A stretch of DNA of 64,000 nucleotides from Gymnopus androsaceus JB14 (GCA_009733575.1 ML769597.1:9052-73051); one strand, 5' to 3'. Counted from the stretch's first letter, positions 14,111 to 27,204 are shown. Numbers and translations are program-made. Notes: generated by a model from the letters alone, not told the origin.

Positions 14111-14533
14111 CGCTCTAGGCTCCTACTAAACTGAGCATAAGAAATTTCCCCGTTACTCCCGACCCATCTTACCGTTTCTCATCTTGCAGCCCCTCAAAAG
14201 TAGTTAACTGTGTCGGTAGTTGCGGATACACACTAAATTTCACAATTAACGATGCCATTGGTGAGTCTGGGCGTTGCATCTTTCTCTTTGTTTATTTCGC
14301 CGTTCAATCCCTGTTGCCAGTGGTTTTGGTTTTTGTCTGCCCATTCTGGGATTTTTATTCTGCCTTCCCTTAAGATCCTATACAACCATTCGTCTACACA
14401 TCTAGCACCCACTTTAAGGTTTGTAAGCGTTTCGTCTCAGTGTCTTTAGGGACAAGTCCCGCAATAAAGCAATTTTCTAGCTTCTGTGTATTGCTCTAGA
14501 TAGTTAATAAATTGCAAGTATACACTTAGTTCA

Positions 14534-17500
14534 TCACATTTGGTCAAGGTAGCAAAAGAAACTTTCTTCCTGCCAGCACTGAACATATTTCGCCCAGAGA
14601 TCCTGATCCAATGGTCGGCATTTCCGAAGGCTCTCAGAAGCTTGTAGAGTTTCGGTAATGTCCAAAAGCGGACCAGGCTTGTCATCCACATTCTTGTCGA
14701 TGAAGGATTCACGAATATAAGCCTCCATCGATATGACAAGGATTACCCGAATCGGCTGCAATGGCTTCCCACCATTCTATCGGGGATGCTGGAGAGAGTG
14801 TGTAGCCTAGTGCTTGTAAGTAATGCATGATGTCCGAGTACTGGGATGGTACTGGATTCGTAATGTGATAAATGGATGTTTCCGACGGGAGATTAGTCTT
14901 AAGAGCCAGTTCAATGGTAGACGCGGCGACAGTGTCCACAGGAATCCAATCTACCAACATGGAGATGTCGGGATACTTTCCGACGCGAATGCTACCAGAA
15001 ATTACAATGGGATTCATTTCTTGTGACTAAAGCAAAATTGAGTAAACATGCAACTAAAAACACGACGAAGAGACAAGATATCACCTTCCAGAATCCAGAG
15101 ACGGTATTGCCGGTGATTTGACCTATGCGAGCAATGGCGCAAGGAATGTTGAGACTGGAAGCTGCAGCTTGTATGACATGCTCAGCGACGAATTTAGACT
15201 CGCTATACCCGTGAGGGGAGACTGGCAAGGGTCCCTCCGTTAGACCATGGCGCCAATGCTTCAAGAACTGGTTTCTCTGCCATTTCCATTACAGTTCCGA
15301 TGCTTGAGATAAAATAGAATGCCTTGGGCCGTATGAATCCAGCAAGAAGGAGCAATTGAGTTGTACCTAAACACCAAGAATTAGTCTTTTAAGCACTCGG
15401 AAAGCATTAAATTTCATACCCGTTAAACAGTCTTCGAAACTCTGGGAGACTTGATTAAAGTCCATCTTCCAGCCAGTATGTATGATCGTGGTCAAACCTC
15501 GCGCAAGAGAAACGAAATCTTTGGTCTCGAAATGTGGCTTGGAAAGATCGAAAGGGACGACAACTAGTCGCTGGTTTAAGTCCAGTACCAGTTTATCGGG
15601 TTGCGAGAGCTGACCCTCCTTCCATTCCTTCATCTGAGAGGCGACTTCCCCAAGGGAAACACGAGCAAGGGCATCCATCAGCTTATCATACACACAACTC
15701 GTACTAGTACCGCGGCCTAGACATACCACCTTGGCTACATCCGGGGAGTCTAATAGCATTTTCACTTGCCATATGCCAAGGGATCCCGTCGCACCGACAA
15801 CGGCAACGACGCGGCCTTCGGAAGATATACTCGCTCCCTCGTCGCGACTGGCATGTATGAGTTGAGCAGAATGACGCAAAACGAGGAGTTGACGTTCAAA
15901 CAAGCTTCGAAGAACGTTCTGTCTGTCTGCTATCCCATCGTTCATTACTCCGTTTGGGGCGCCTGTACGTTCTGCGAGAGCAACGGCCAATCGAGATATC
16001 GAGAAATTCTGATAGACAAAGTTCGGCGACAGTGCCACTCCGAAGTCCCTTGACAAACGATTCCTGAATGACATCGCGGTGACAGAATCAAGTACAACGT
16101 CAAAGAAATTTTCCTCTATGTTGTAAGCTTTCTCTGACGCGAGTAATTCATCCAGAATCTTCTGAATTCGCCTTTGTATTGTCTCGAGGGAGAGAGCTGG
16201 GCCGGGCGTCCCTGGGGAGTTCTTTCCTTCTACGAACTGCGAATACAAAAGTTCGATCTCATCGGAAAAGATCTAGCGACGGCATAAGTATATCCAATTT
16301 TAGTGTGAATAGCGACTGTCAACTCACTTCCACAACTTTAGGTCGAATGAAGTTTCCTATGTTGATTTTTGTTTCAGCGTCAAGTTCTGTTCATTTTGGA
16401 CGAACGATACAGACCTTTGTTGGTGACAGGTATGCGTTTATTGTAACTGATAGGCAGAATCAGTATCATCTCGTCCATGATTCTAGAGTGCTTCGGAGCA
16501 GCTGCATTTGCGGTCCTGATTGCTTTCAGACATATATTGGCGCGTTCTTCACCAGAATATTTGTCTGCCTTCTCTGGATTGAGCTGAATAATTGCAGCGT
16601 TTACCGGCCGCCGATGACCGACAACAACCATTCGGTCAATGATTTCGCAAGAACGGGTGCTTTCTTCCATCGCTATAGGGTTAGTTTTTTCTCCTACAGA
16701 AAAGATATGTTTGAGCATTTGTACAAGAAACAAAAATGATTGCATCTCACCGCTGTCATGAACGAGAATGTCATCCTCCCTGAAAAGAAGTTTGTACCAA
16801 CCAGAACCGGGAGGAACCTCTTCAACTACGTCACCAGTGTTCCAAGACTCCTGTCCTGGAGCCAAAACACCAGGAGCCAAACGAGCATCTCGAGGAGACA
16901 TTCGGACTTCGTAGAGATTTCGTCCGCCGAAAGAGTCGTCCTTAGTAACCGGTTTGAAGATAAGAGAAGTATGAGGCATGGGCTTTAGCAGCTTCCACGA
17001 AGTCGAGTCGCCGTGGACTTGTCGTTCATGAGAGCCGACCATCATATGTCCTGCCTCAGTACTTCCATAGACATATCTTAGATTGACACCGTTGGACACC
17101 AGGTATTCAGCCAAGTGATCAGGGCAATGAGCTCCACCAACTATGATAATGTGTCAATAAACAGCTGCAGAAAGAGATTGAACCATATCTACCGAGCAGA
17201 ATACGCAATTTTAACAAAACGTCGAGATGATTAGAGGTAGTCGAAGCTTGGGTGTCTCGAAGGCAAAGAGCGACTTGTTCCAATAAGGAGGGAACCATGA
17301 CACAGGAGTTGACATTTCCCAGTCGAAGAGAGTTGACGACATCGTTGGGAGATGGTGGCCATGACTTTGCGAGAGGGAAGACAACAGTAGATCCAGCGCA
17401 AATTGTTCCACCAAGACCAAGGGTTATACCCATGGAGTGAAAACTAATTAATTGCACCGTCAATAAATGGGTTAAGAGAATGTAGGAATGTAAATTACAC

Positions 17501-18443
17501 TGGGCCCAAACAAAGAAACCTGTTATTTGGTTTTGTAAACGCAGACCATCCTCCAGACGTGTAATGAACCTGACTATTAGCCAAAAAGCTCGTGTGAGAC
17601 CAATAGACTGAGAAAAAAAAGTTTGAATCGGCCATTTTTCTATAAAGTAGTTTACTAGGACATACCTGGTTTCGGGAACGATGTTGACCCAGAACTGTGC
17701 AGAATGATGGGTATTTCCGGAGGTGCAGGACGAAGGGCGAGATGTCCTCGGTCTTCATTAAAAAGATCAGATACATTGTGCTGCGAAACTGTTTCAAGCG
17801 GGAAACATTGGACGGAACATTTCGCAGCAGCGGGAACAGAGGTTGACGCGTAATTCGAACCATATATGAGAGCCGAAACTTTACACGAATCTAAGAGATG
17901 CACCAAGGCTGGTTCCGAGTTCTATCGAATAATCAATGCCACAGTTTAGCACAATAGAACATAAGGAATACGTACCGCTGGTGAAAGAAGGAAAGCAGTG
18001 ACATTAAGTTTAAGTACTGCCATGATAGCTACAGTAAGACTGAACCCAGTGTCGCTCAAGATGGCGACGACAGGATGGTCCAACGCTAATATGTCCTTTA
18101 CATTCGATGTGGGGCCCAAGAAAGGGCTCAGTCGTTCGTGCCAGTTTGCTGCCGTAGCATTGACGAGGCGTCCAAAATCGCGATATGATATTTCAAGGTA
18201 CGAAGAGTTCGCATCTGGATAGACGGAAAAGATACGCTTCGAGATAGTAGGATCCTTGGTCTGCTTCTCAAGGATAGCAGTCAGAGTTGGAGCATCCAAG
18301 AGTGATTGTGGAGTAACATCGAAGATATTTGGGTCCGAGTAAGTCATGAAGGAGGGAGAAATAGCAAAGGTGGTACTTTGCTGCAAGTCCTGCTTCTGCG
18401 TTTCAGGCCTTTCAATTGTATATGGACGTAGCATTTCCGGCAA
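14534..18443 (-). pseudogene. Adenylate-forming reductase AFR1 (A-T-R, NRPS-like), two frameshifts
   Basis: Activates a carboxylic acid as AMP ester, loads it on a phosphopantetheine carrier and reduces it off with NADPH as aldehyde or alcohol. Order from the start at 18443: adenylation domain with core HSSGSTSFPKP, FHSMGITLGLGG, YVYGSTEAGHM and WNTGDVVEE; carrier domain FFDVVLDSVTAM with the serine for phosphopantetheine; reductase domain with NADPH motif VVGATGSLG, then SSIGTV, catalytic GYSESK and VDWIPVD. At least ten exons join cleanly. Two places do not: near 15,235-15,250, between FISSIGTV...ALAPW and LTEGPLPVSPHGYSESK, and near 14,720-14,745, just before the last ~75 residues. Neither has room for an intron, so both look like single-base frameshifts in the reductase domain. 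No condensation domain is present. The substrate cannot be read; aromatic acids are one known class for fungal reductases of this type. Confidence 0.88.
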
Positions 18444-18614
18444 TTCCAGGAAAACAAGAACTCGACCTACGAAATATCTCCGACGGCCATCATCGTATCA
18501 AAAAGTTCAACGGAGGTATCCTCGAGTTGGTCAAATTGACTGAGCTCGTCTAGTTTGCTCGTTTGGTTCAGGTTTCAGATTACAGGTCGATGATCGAGGT
18601 AGCGTTATGCTAAA

Positions 18615-19515
18615 TCGGGGAAAATGCACTTTCGGAGAGATTGGAAGGATCAAAACAAGTGTATATTTTGTTATCTGAAGAAACTGGATTTGAAATTGAG
18701 TGCTTGAGATCATAGCGGAAGCCTTAAGAAACAGTATGTCAGGAAATGAATGTGCTGAGGAGAAAATTACGCACATCTTGGTCCTTTGTCATCGGATCCT
18801 TGATTTCTCTCCCCTTGCTACCAGCGAATCGAGCCGCTACCTCCTCTCCTGCCTGGCCGAGGTCTCCCTTACCTCACTTTCTTGCTCGAATGACCCTCAT
18901 CCGTCTTCTAGACCATGGCTCCAATGCTTCTCAATCCAACATTCGAATCATAGGAGATAGCTGGGTGGCGGCACGTAACTACAAAGCGGCGTTTTTCGGC
19001 TGTTCGCTGTGAAACTTGGAGTGTTGAGGTACGCGATGCATAGGAAAGGGTATTGTGGCAGTCACAGCGGACTGACAGCTTGAAGACAGACGCAAACTAT
19101 ACTAGACTATACCAAGCATATTAATGAGCACGCCTTCTCTCCTCCTATGATGAACACCAGAAAGGAGTTTTGTGTCAGCCACGAACTTCTTTCCGTGATT
19201 GGAGACAGACAAATACTTCTCGACCGCAATGACAGGAAGACAGACACATACTTCTAATATTCTGATTTCTGCCAGCTCAGATACCAGCAAAATAGGAGAT
19301 AGGGATAGATAGACGTCCATAGAAAGAGGAAGCTTGGTTACTGCTCGATGAAAAATGAATCTGAGATTCAAATTCATCGCAGAGATTAACCCCAGTGTTA
19401 TGGGAGGCTATGACGGTGGACAAGCGCGAGTTGGTATGCATATACTAGATGATTGGAACATGGAAGTCAAATGGAAGTTGTTGCGAAAGAAAATCACGTT
19501 GGCGCTTGCACAGGG
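18615..19515. repeat. Right arm of ~0.9 kb inverted repeat flanking AFR1
   Basis: Mate of the 13230-14110 arm in opposite orientation. It begins about 170 bp upstream of the AFR1 start codon, so one arm overlaps the likely AFR1 promoter; the other lies about 420 bp past its stop. Nothing in it reads as a protein I know. Confidence 0.8.
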
Positions 19516-19699
19516 CTCACCGCCAGCGCTAATCCCCAAGCGCCCCCAAGTTCAGCGTGCAACAAGTTTCGAGACTCAATTACATCCCGAATTTCACTAT
19601 CCGGTTTCCGCTTACACAGGTCGAGCTCAGCTCATCGTCACAATCTTCTATTGTTAAGTGATAGCAATTGATGTACATATATTGTTACATTTGGTCGGG

Positions 19700-20967
19700 T
19701 CAGAAGCTGGCTAATGCTCTAGCAGGCCAATTAGCCGCAGCCTTGATTTCTTCCCTTGCGATTTCGTCCATGGTAACTTCCCACAAAGTCTTCAACCCTT
19801 CAATACCACGGCGGGCATGGCTCCATGGACAATCTTCATCGCTGACATGCAAACTCGAGTTGTATACCTCTAGAGACCACCAACCGCGGAAACCGGTACG
19901 GTGGACGAGGGACGACATTTGCGTGATAGGGAGAAAGCCCAGGTAGCCTGTAGGTGGGCTCTCTTTGTCTGAGACGGTATCGGAAGCCGAAGTCGGTGGC
20001 TCGCAAGGGAATACTCTGCAAGAACGACTCCATTTCATACGCCTGGGCATGTCCACGCTGTCGCTGAGGATTTCTTGTGGACGCACACCATCAGCAAGTT
20101 GATAGAAAAAAATCTTGTCGCCCGGGATTACGCGTGACATCTCGGTAAGGTTCTCGAGCATCGCTGTGAGGGTCTGCTGTGGACGGATGCAGGATGCTTC
20201 CCCTGGGTCGGCATATTGGTTGCCACTACCGAAAATAAGAGATACAATCAGAAGGATAGATTTTGGGTCACAAAAATAGCAGCCTACAGAGTGTTGAACG
20301 AATCGAGAAGAACCCCGACGTTCTCCCGATCGACACGCTTCACAACCTCCCAAATCTGCATCCAATTGTCTACGACAGTCCCCCAACTCAACGGCTCGTA
20401 CCCAATCTTGACGTTATACTTCTCTGCTCTGACCCCAAGCTGCCGAAGCGCATCGACCTGCCCGTCAAGATACTTCTGCATTGTATATTCCTCTGTGATA
20501 GGGTGTGGCAAAGGAATATGGTTGCTACAGACGAGCAATAACTCGCATTGCATGACGGACATGATGCGAAACCATCGCTCTGCTTCATCAAGGGCGACGT
20601 CAATCTGAGCTTGAGAACGGAAGTTCTCGAAGTTACGGAAAGGTTGGAGGAGTGGAATCTCCAAATTGTAGGAGGTGCAGAGTTTCGACAATGCCTCCGC
20701 ACATGCAGTTTCGAGCGCATCGGGAGACAGAGAGTCGAGTGAAAGGGAGCAAAAGAGTTCGCCGTGCTTGCCGTGACGTACTTCGTCTACGAAGGCTTCG
20801 AAGTCCGGGATAAAGATTTCGATCCCGTCATATCCCAGCTTAGACGCGACACGAATCTTTTTCGGAAGACTGTGATAAACATTGGTACCTAAAGATAAAG
20901 AAGCTATAGCAAACTTCGGCCGTCCTAGGGGGTAAGAGGACAATGAGGTCTGACTGATGAGAGGCAT
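19700..20967 (-). CDS. 3-dehydroshikimate dehydratase (TIM-barrel, Qa-4-like)
   Basis: Converts 3-dehydroshikimate to protocatechuate. Two exons, 20967-20288 and 20225-19700, join with a 62-bp intron to give 401 residues. The protein has the sugar-isomerase-like TIM barrel of the fungal quinate-pathway dehydratases: KLGYDGIEIFIPDFEAF near residue 45, KIGYEPLSWGTVVDNW (metal-ligand Glu), VGVLLDSFNTL (Asp), the KIFFYQLADG strand and GWWSLEVYNSSL (Glu) near the C terminus. It is slightly longer than the typical ~350 residues. It reads with no frameshift, unlike most of its neighbours. In ordinary quinate catabolism it would sit with quinate dehydrogenase and dehydroquinase; here its partners are DAHP synthase, a methyltransferase and carboxylate reductases, suggesting a biosynthetic role. 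A xylose-isomerase-like barrel of other specificity is the main alternative. Confidence 0.85.
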
Positions 20968-22769
20968 AGAGAAAATATCTTTCGCTTTCAGAGGGTAAGT
21001 TGAATCACCTTGAGATTGTAGAGTGCTACTTCGGGCTAATTATATGTTGAACTTTTGTTCAGCCACACAACAATTTCGCGAATGATGCCTGTACCTCTTG
21101 AGAATTTCAGGTTGATGTGACAACTGCGGGTAGCAGATATCCTAGTAGGTGCTATCGCTCAAATCTGTTAAGATTGCTAGAAGTATAATGGCCAAGGTCC
21201 GTCCGAGCAACAGTATAGGGAGCTAACGCAATCGTAGTAAATGGGTATTGGGTACATTGAAACCGGACTCCAAGGCTAGGCGACTGAATACAGCGAGTGA
21301 GAGAAGGATACTCCCGTTTCGAAATCGGGAGTAGGGTGAAACTTACGATAAATAGACCGACCTTCATATTTGAAAGTTTCCTTCCAATTATCATAGGCTC
21401 ATTCCGGCCAGGACTTCCCGTAATTGAGCGCTGGAAAATTGCAATCTGTGTACTGCATACGTTGAACGGTAAACGTTGTCATGAATGACTCGACTGATTG
21501 GAAATTTTCATTCGGTTTTTATTTAGTACTTGTGTCGTAAAAGAAACCTATGAAACCGTAATCAACGAACCAGCTCAACTGGTGAATAGAAGAGGCAGTT
21601 TGTTTATTGACTGTTGCACATATGTACTGAGTCAGATATGACAGCGATAGTCAAAATCAGATCGTCAATGTAGCATGTCCTAGGAAATTAAAATTGCACT
21701 CCTATCGGTGAATACCTGCTATCAAGTGCTACCTGTGGGAAGAAGTTCTCTGGGCGTTATTGGAACTTTTGTATTGTCCAAGAGTTCTAAATGGGCAGTG
21801 GCATAGGAGATATCAGCGGGCAGATAGGGTGGAACCGGGCCAAGCAGTGGCACAGAAGGCCACATTGGACAGGTACTAGTCCCCGTAGGCAGATGCTATA
21901 TACGATTGTATATAGAGACAGGTACAAAACTTTGATGACAAGAAACCTAGTGAGAGATCGAAACAAATATCAAACGCGACCCAGTATTTTTGCCAGCATG
22001 AACAAGGTGGCGTGCACTTGCCAAGAATGATACCTTAATCGGTATCCACTGTTTCTGGACTAGTGGTTACCTTATCCGAAATCAATGACCTTAGATGCGC
22101 TGATCATTGTAGACCCACATAATGGAGGTGCAGGTGTCGTAGAAGAAAGCAAACGAGCAACGCTTCGTTAGTATTAGTAACGAGAGTGTGTAACTATCCC
22201 ATGCACTGTGGCTTTTGAAGGTGACTTAGAGATAGATAGATATACTGATAATCGGTTCCACCCTAAGGCGAGATCCCGCGAGGGAACAGCCGCCAAACGA
22301 CGACTCTGCCGCGAGCTCAACCCGCAAAGAGGAGGTAGACCGCAGGACGACGCAGGAGAATAACAATGCTACACGAGTAGGTAGTAATAAAATTAAATAT
22401 TCCTGTTCCTCTTCATCTAAGGCATAGTCCTGTCCATTCTCGGGGCTTAGAGTGAGCGTCGGGTCTACTGATATTAGCCGATCCAGCGCTTAAAAGTCAA
22501 AGCTGTTTATCGCACGACGCATATACCAAATCCATCACACCAGACGCTCCGGCTGAGACCCAGCAGCCGAGATTGGAGTCAATCGAAGACCTTCTAGAGG
22601 GCAACTATCTCCGTTGACAGCATTGCGCATTTCTGAACTTCAAACTGCGTGTGCGAGTCTTTTCAATGGCAAAAGGGAGGTTTGTCATTGGCTAAGCTCA
22701 CATTGTCCTTTACGTTTGTACAAAGCCGATTCACAAATTTTATTGTATCGAAGTATTAGCGATATGGTC
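20968..22769. other. Intergenic region, no gene seen
   Basis: About 1.8 kb with the dehydratase promoter at its left end. It is stop-rich in all frames; a short (GATA)n-like run lies near 22222-22234. I find nothing else to name. Confidence 0.5.
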
Positions 22770-23003
22770 TAGGAGCTGTATGTGAGCTACTCACACGCCC
22801 ATAAATTCATTCAGAGGAGCTTGCACTCCATTTTCCGAGTCTTCTTCACACTTCGCACTCTCAGAATCCTTGCAAAGCACATCTCTTCGTTGACTCTGTC
22901 TCCTTCGTCGATATATTGAGCTCTCAGTGCTCTGTAGATGCGAATGTGCATTATGGAGCTGATAGCGCGAATTTCAGTACCAGGTGAAACGGCGCTGAGG
23001 TCA
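22770..23003 (-). pseudogene. Partial copy of aspartic protease exon 1
   Basis: About 210 bp matches 6144-6345 of the protease gene, including the exon-1 end (APLNEFMGV here, VPLNDFVDV there) and the intron donor GTGAGT. The signal-peptide part and every later exon are missing. A 9-bp insertion adds three codons relative to the intact gene. It lies directly upstream of, and divergent from, the acyltransferase gene. Confidence 0.85.
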
Positions 23004-23522
23004 CCAAAGCTACAATTTATGGCTCAGATTCGGATAATACAACTGGTCACTTGCTTCATTTGATTGCAGAATTCTGTAGACAAAATCGTTGTTGATGAGC
23101 TGAATGTTGGATACACGGTACGCGTCACTCGAGAAAGCAGAGTCAAAAGTATATTCGTTGAGCTCGTAGTGAGTCGGAGCAACGATGATCGACATACTAA
23201 CAGGCTTATATACAGTAATACTGATTCCATCGGAGCCGTGCGAGCACGCACTGCAATCAATCACACTGACATGCGATTTACAAATATCCATCTGGTATTC
23301 TCTGTTTCCAGTGAAATCTGGCCAAGTTGAAGTTAATGAAGTTGGGATTCTGAGCAAGATGTTCCACGATTGTTTGAGGTCAAATATTAGCGCCCGATAC
23401 TCGATCAAGAACGCCACGTGCCTCGGCGATGCACTTGGCGCCCATTCACCCTTTTAGACTTTCACCCTGTCTAGTTCTTGCTCTCTTTGCTCCCCCTACC
23501 AAATAACTTATTTCGGTATACA

Positions 23523-25636
23523 ATGGAACTTCAGCTAGTATACCGCATCTTACGAAAGATTTCCGACTGGACAGTAGCAGGTTACTACTCGGAAGTGCTC
23601 GTTCTGGGGCAAGAGAATGCGCTTAACATTCAAGGAGATGCCAATGGCCCAGTCATTCTGTGTTCTTCGCATCACAATGAAATGATTGATATTGCTACAC
23701 TCTCTAGGACTATGCCAAATGTAAAGGAGAACGCCGACATGTGTCTTTCTGGGCCAAGGAGTCAATGTTCTCTAGCGCAGTGGGAGGCTGGGTTATGCGC
23801 TCTAGCGGGGCAATTCCTGTGAAGCGAAATCCCAACAAGTCTGAATCAGCAGAGAAAGAAAAGCTGGGGAAAGAGGATAATGGGAAGCGGACTAGACTTA
23901 TTTGCCAGCACAACACATGCTTTATCCCTTAATAAAGTCGTAGGCGTCTTTCCAGAGGGAACGAGCTACACACAGCCGGGGATTGTTCAGATTATGCCTG
24001 GTGCTGCAAGAGCTGCAGTCGAGTATGAAGTTTGGCGCTCGAGAAATCAACAGAAGTGCCCAGTCGTGATTGTCCCAGTCGGCATCGTGTACACTGACAA
24101 GTCGCGATACCAGAGTCGACTAAGGGTGCAATATGGAACACCCATTAGAGTTAACGAGTATTGGGAGGAACTGACCGCTTCCTCTCACATAGACGCCTCC
24201 ATGGATACAGAAGACACCATCAATGCACGCGCGCGTTCCGTGTCCAAGGCGATTGTCCTCCGAATCGAGCAAGCTCTCTTCGAATTGACTATCAATGCTC
24301 CTGATTGGGAGACACTGTATGCTGCACAGGTGGCGAGAGACATTGTTTTCGAGGATAAAGAAGTGCCTCTTAGCAATTGGGTTTCTATTTCCCAGAAGTA
24401 AGCTTTTTTTCAAGTGAATTTACGACTGCTACTGATAACCCTTCTGTATAGACTTGTAGATCTACTCAAATCGCCCTCATCCTCCGCTCCATCGGAATCT
24501 GTCGACCAGGCCAGAGGTGCTTTGACAAAATACTTTGCACTTCTGTATCACACCAACCTTACTCATGCGATTCTCAAGAACATTTTCCCTCTCCCTGTAT
24601 CGACAAAGGCGACGGAAGCGCCTGACTGGAAGTTGTATCACATCCAAACATCCCGTTCCCATCTCTTCCATCTCTGTTCGTCATTCACAGTAGCGAACAA
24701 CATCTTGCGCACCATACTCATCCTTCCTATCCTCCCATTCTACGCACCCGCCGTTCTCCTCTCGCATCTCACTGTCCGTTTCCTCGCTACACCAGGCGAA
24801 GAAGAGGGTGAGGCTCAGTTTCGTGCTGTTGGAGGGGGTGTTGGGCTAGGGATTGGACGAGCTATCGGCAAGGTCGTATTCAGGCGTGTTTGGAGGAGAG
24901 CGGGACTCTTGGAAGAAACTGCGCTGAATGGGGTTTTGACAGGGCTCATGTCTATATTGGGAGGTGTCAGAGTCGTATTAGGTGAACGGGTGGGTAAACT
25001 GGGGTTCTTAACGAAGTTGGGCTCGAGTAGAGTGTCGATGACATTGTCAAATGTTCTGCGGAGTGGTGCAATGAAGGCATTAGGGAACAGAATGCTGAAT
25101 GGGATGGTATGGCTGATATTCGCGTGGTGTGTGGTGAAGTGTTATGGATTTTGTATTAAACGTACGCCTTTTTCTTTATCTTCCTACAAATTATTCTCTC
25201 ATCTCCTTCCGATCTTACCCAAAATCGCTGATCTCCTTGTCTGTAGGCGCACGGAAGACATATTCGACTACACTCGCTCCACCTGCTTGGAGACTGTGGA
25301 TTCACCATTTCGGCGTCCTCCTTTCTCCTCGTCCTCGGACGTTCCCTTCAAATTCAAACTCCTCTCGAAGATCCAGGACTAGCGCCGTACCTCGCGCTCC
25401 CACCGCCGCCGACGAATGCATTCATTCGAAGACGGGAACGTCAGGAGCAGGAGCAAATGGGATCCCTTGCTACCACGTCCGAAACGTTTCCCTCAAGTTC
25501 CAAATCCCAACGCTTGACTCGGAAGCAGCTCCCTATGTCTAAACTTCTTCCCGCCCTTCTGTATGCGAGAGAGGAAGCAAGATTTGCTGTCCTAGGGCTT
25601 GAAGGGCTGAGAGAGGCTACCACCATTACGCGATAG
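23523..25636 (+). pseudogene. Glycerol-3-phosphate / DHAP acyltransferase-like protein, frameshifted
   Basis: Acyltransferase of the Gpt2/Sct1 (GPAT/DHAPAT) type, which makes lysophosphatidate at ER membranes. Motifs: HHNEMID (the catalytic HX4D), SSGAIPVKRN, GVFPEGTSYTQP (phosphate-binding FPEGT) and VVIVPVGIVY. Hydrophobic segments follow near 24690-24780 and 25110-25160. One intron is clear (24398-24451); a second starts about 25163. The C-terminal reading (NAFIRRRERQEQEQ... to TAG at 25634-25636) fits family ends, but the acceptor feeding it is uncertain. Inside the first exon the frame changes near 23,715 and returns near 23,880. The middle stretch (HVSFWAKESMFSSAVGGW) is conserved, so these are two compensating single-base shifts rather than an intron. 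The gene may be non-functional, or the assembly may be wrong there. Confidence 0.82.
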
Positions 25637-25990
25637 CTAGAAAATGTTGGACCTCCAGACATGTTATATTCTCGGGGGGTCATGATTAAAGTAAGGGCCT
25701 TATTCTTACAACATCTCCCCGAGCTTACGTGTCGTTCAATTCAGAATGCATTTACAGTTTGGACATTGAAGCAGTACACCGTTTGGGATGTGATGTACTA
25801 TCTTGCTCCTTTGCAGGCATCGGGTCAATGAGAGGACTGTTGCGTAAGGACATAAGATGAGCAGTAGCAATGTGTGTATGGATGTACAGAGGCGCTGGTA
25901 CTCTCAAGTACGCTCACTTATTAGACTTCTGGAGGCATCGAAAACCCGAATCATAGATGGAAATATACACATACTATATCTGGAAATGAT

Positions 25991-27204
25991 TCAAACATAC
26001 ATATCACCTCTCTCCATACACCAGCCCTTCACCCGAAGCATCTCATTCATTAATGCAGACACAGATGGCCGTCTCTGAAGATCAGCCACAGTCCCCTCTC
26101 CAAACCGAATGACTCTGAGCGCATCTCCCTGTATCTGGCTCAGGGTATCACATAGCTCCCGATAAGTGCTATTCTTCGCTTGAGGTATGCAAAAAATGAA
26201 TCCCAATGTGTGTACAGTAGCAGGAGCATGCAGGGCTGTATTACCGTTTACCGGGGAGAAAAAACGATTCAAGTCAGCGAAATAGCACTGAATGCCTATA
26301 TACTGCACAGATGGGAAGAATTCAGAAATGACGTTGAAAAGGAAGGATCGGTGAAAGTGGATGATCTGATAAAGTCGCGCCCAATGAGCACTGAGGTCAC
26401 AGATTGGAAACTTCTGTGCAGGTCGAGACTATGGCTCATCAAATTTCGAAGATTATAACCTCGCCAAAGCGAAGTCATATAGACCTGGCGAAGGTTGGGT
26501 AGCGTAAGGGTATGCCCTATAGATTCGCTGACGATAGAATGCAGGGATTGTGGCAGATCGGATTGTAGCGTTTGCAAGAGTCTGTGGCCCATCATGACCT
26601 TCTGGATCATTGAATGGTTGAGCATCCAGTATTTGTAAATTTGGTAATGCCATAACATGCTGAGGGAGCCAAGGGCAGGAGCTGAAAAGAGCGTGGCTTA
26701 AAGATGAACACTCGCAAATTGGGTAGGAGGAGGAGGAGTGAAGTGAACATCTCCTTTTCGATTTCATCGATAGTAAACGACTGACATGATGTCTAGGCGC
26801 CTAGTGCGGTGACCCAAGTTAGAGGAAGATTCATGCAATGTCCGGATAAGTTTTTCTGAGGCCTGCGCCATTCGAAATAACGATGTATTCGTAGAGGAAT
26901 GGGACGCCTATCCGGTGCCATAATTTGCAGACTAGAATGAGATGTAACAGGGACGACTATACAGGAAAGCTGTTCAGGTAAGCTTTCAGAGAAAAGTCAC
27001 TCTAGGAGACGCACTTTCGTTTTGCGTAAAGTTTTTTGACGAAATCACTGGAAAACTGAGGAGTTTAGGGGCGTCTTCAATGACAAAGTAACTAGCAAAT
27101 CGAAAGATTTCCAGCCATAATTCTTCTGGCAGCTCTGGCAGCTTTATTCTGTGTCTATTGGAAGCGAATGCGATCTTAGCCAATGACTTGACGGTCGTCG
27201 TCAT
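25991..27204 (-). CDS. F-box protein with degenerate leucine-rich region
   Basis: Starts with an F-box (LPELPEELWLEIFRFAS at about residues 22-38), the Skp1-binding motif of SCF ubiquitin ligases. Then come pieces common to basidiomycete F-box proteins: VCKLWHRIGVPFLYEYIVI around 26,890-26,940, FTIDEIEKEMFTSLLLLLPNLRVFIFK around 26,690-26,770 and a C-terminal block ending RVIRFGEGTVADLQRRPS near 26,050-26,110. These lie in different frames; plausible short introns separate some, but I could not join all of them, so the gene may be intact or broken. Target unknown. Such genes are highly multiplied in mushrooms and need not relate to the neighbouring pathway. Confidence 0.6.

Noticed and set aside
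15231..15262. A 20-of-21 base match (TAGACCATGG.. ..CCAATGCTT) between AFR1 coding sequence at a frameshift and the inverted-repeat arm at 18911
   Set aside because: Similarity does not extend beyond the short phrase on either side and can occur by chance at this length; not treated as evidence that the arm derives from AFR1.
16179..16739. 186-codon plus-strand open frame
   Set aside because: It is antisense to AFR1 exons, with composition explained by the opposite-strand coding frame.
20216..20608. 130-codon plus-strand open frame
   Set aside because: Antisense shadow of the dehydroshikimate dehydratase.
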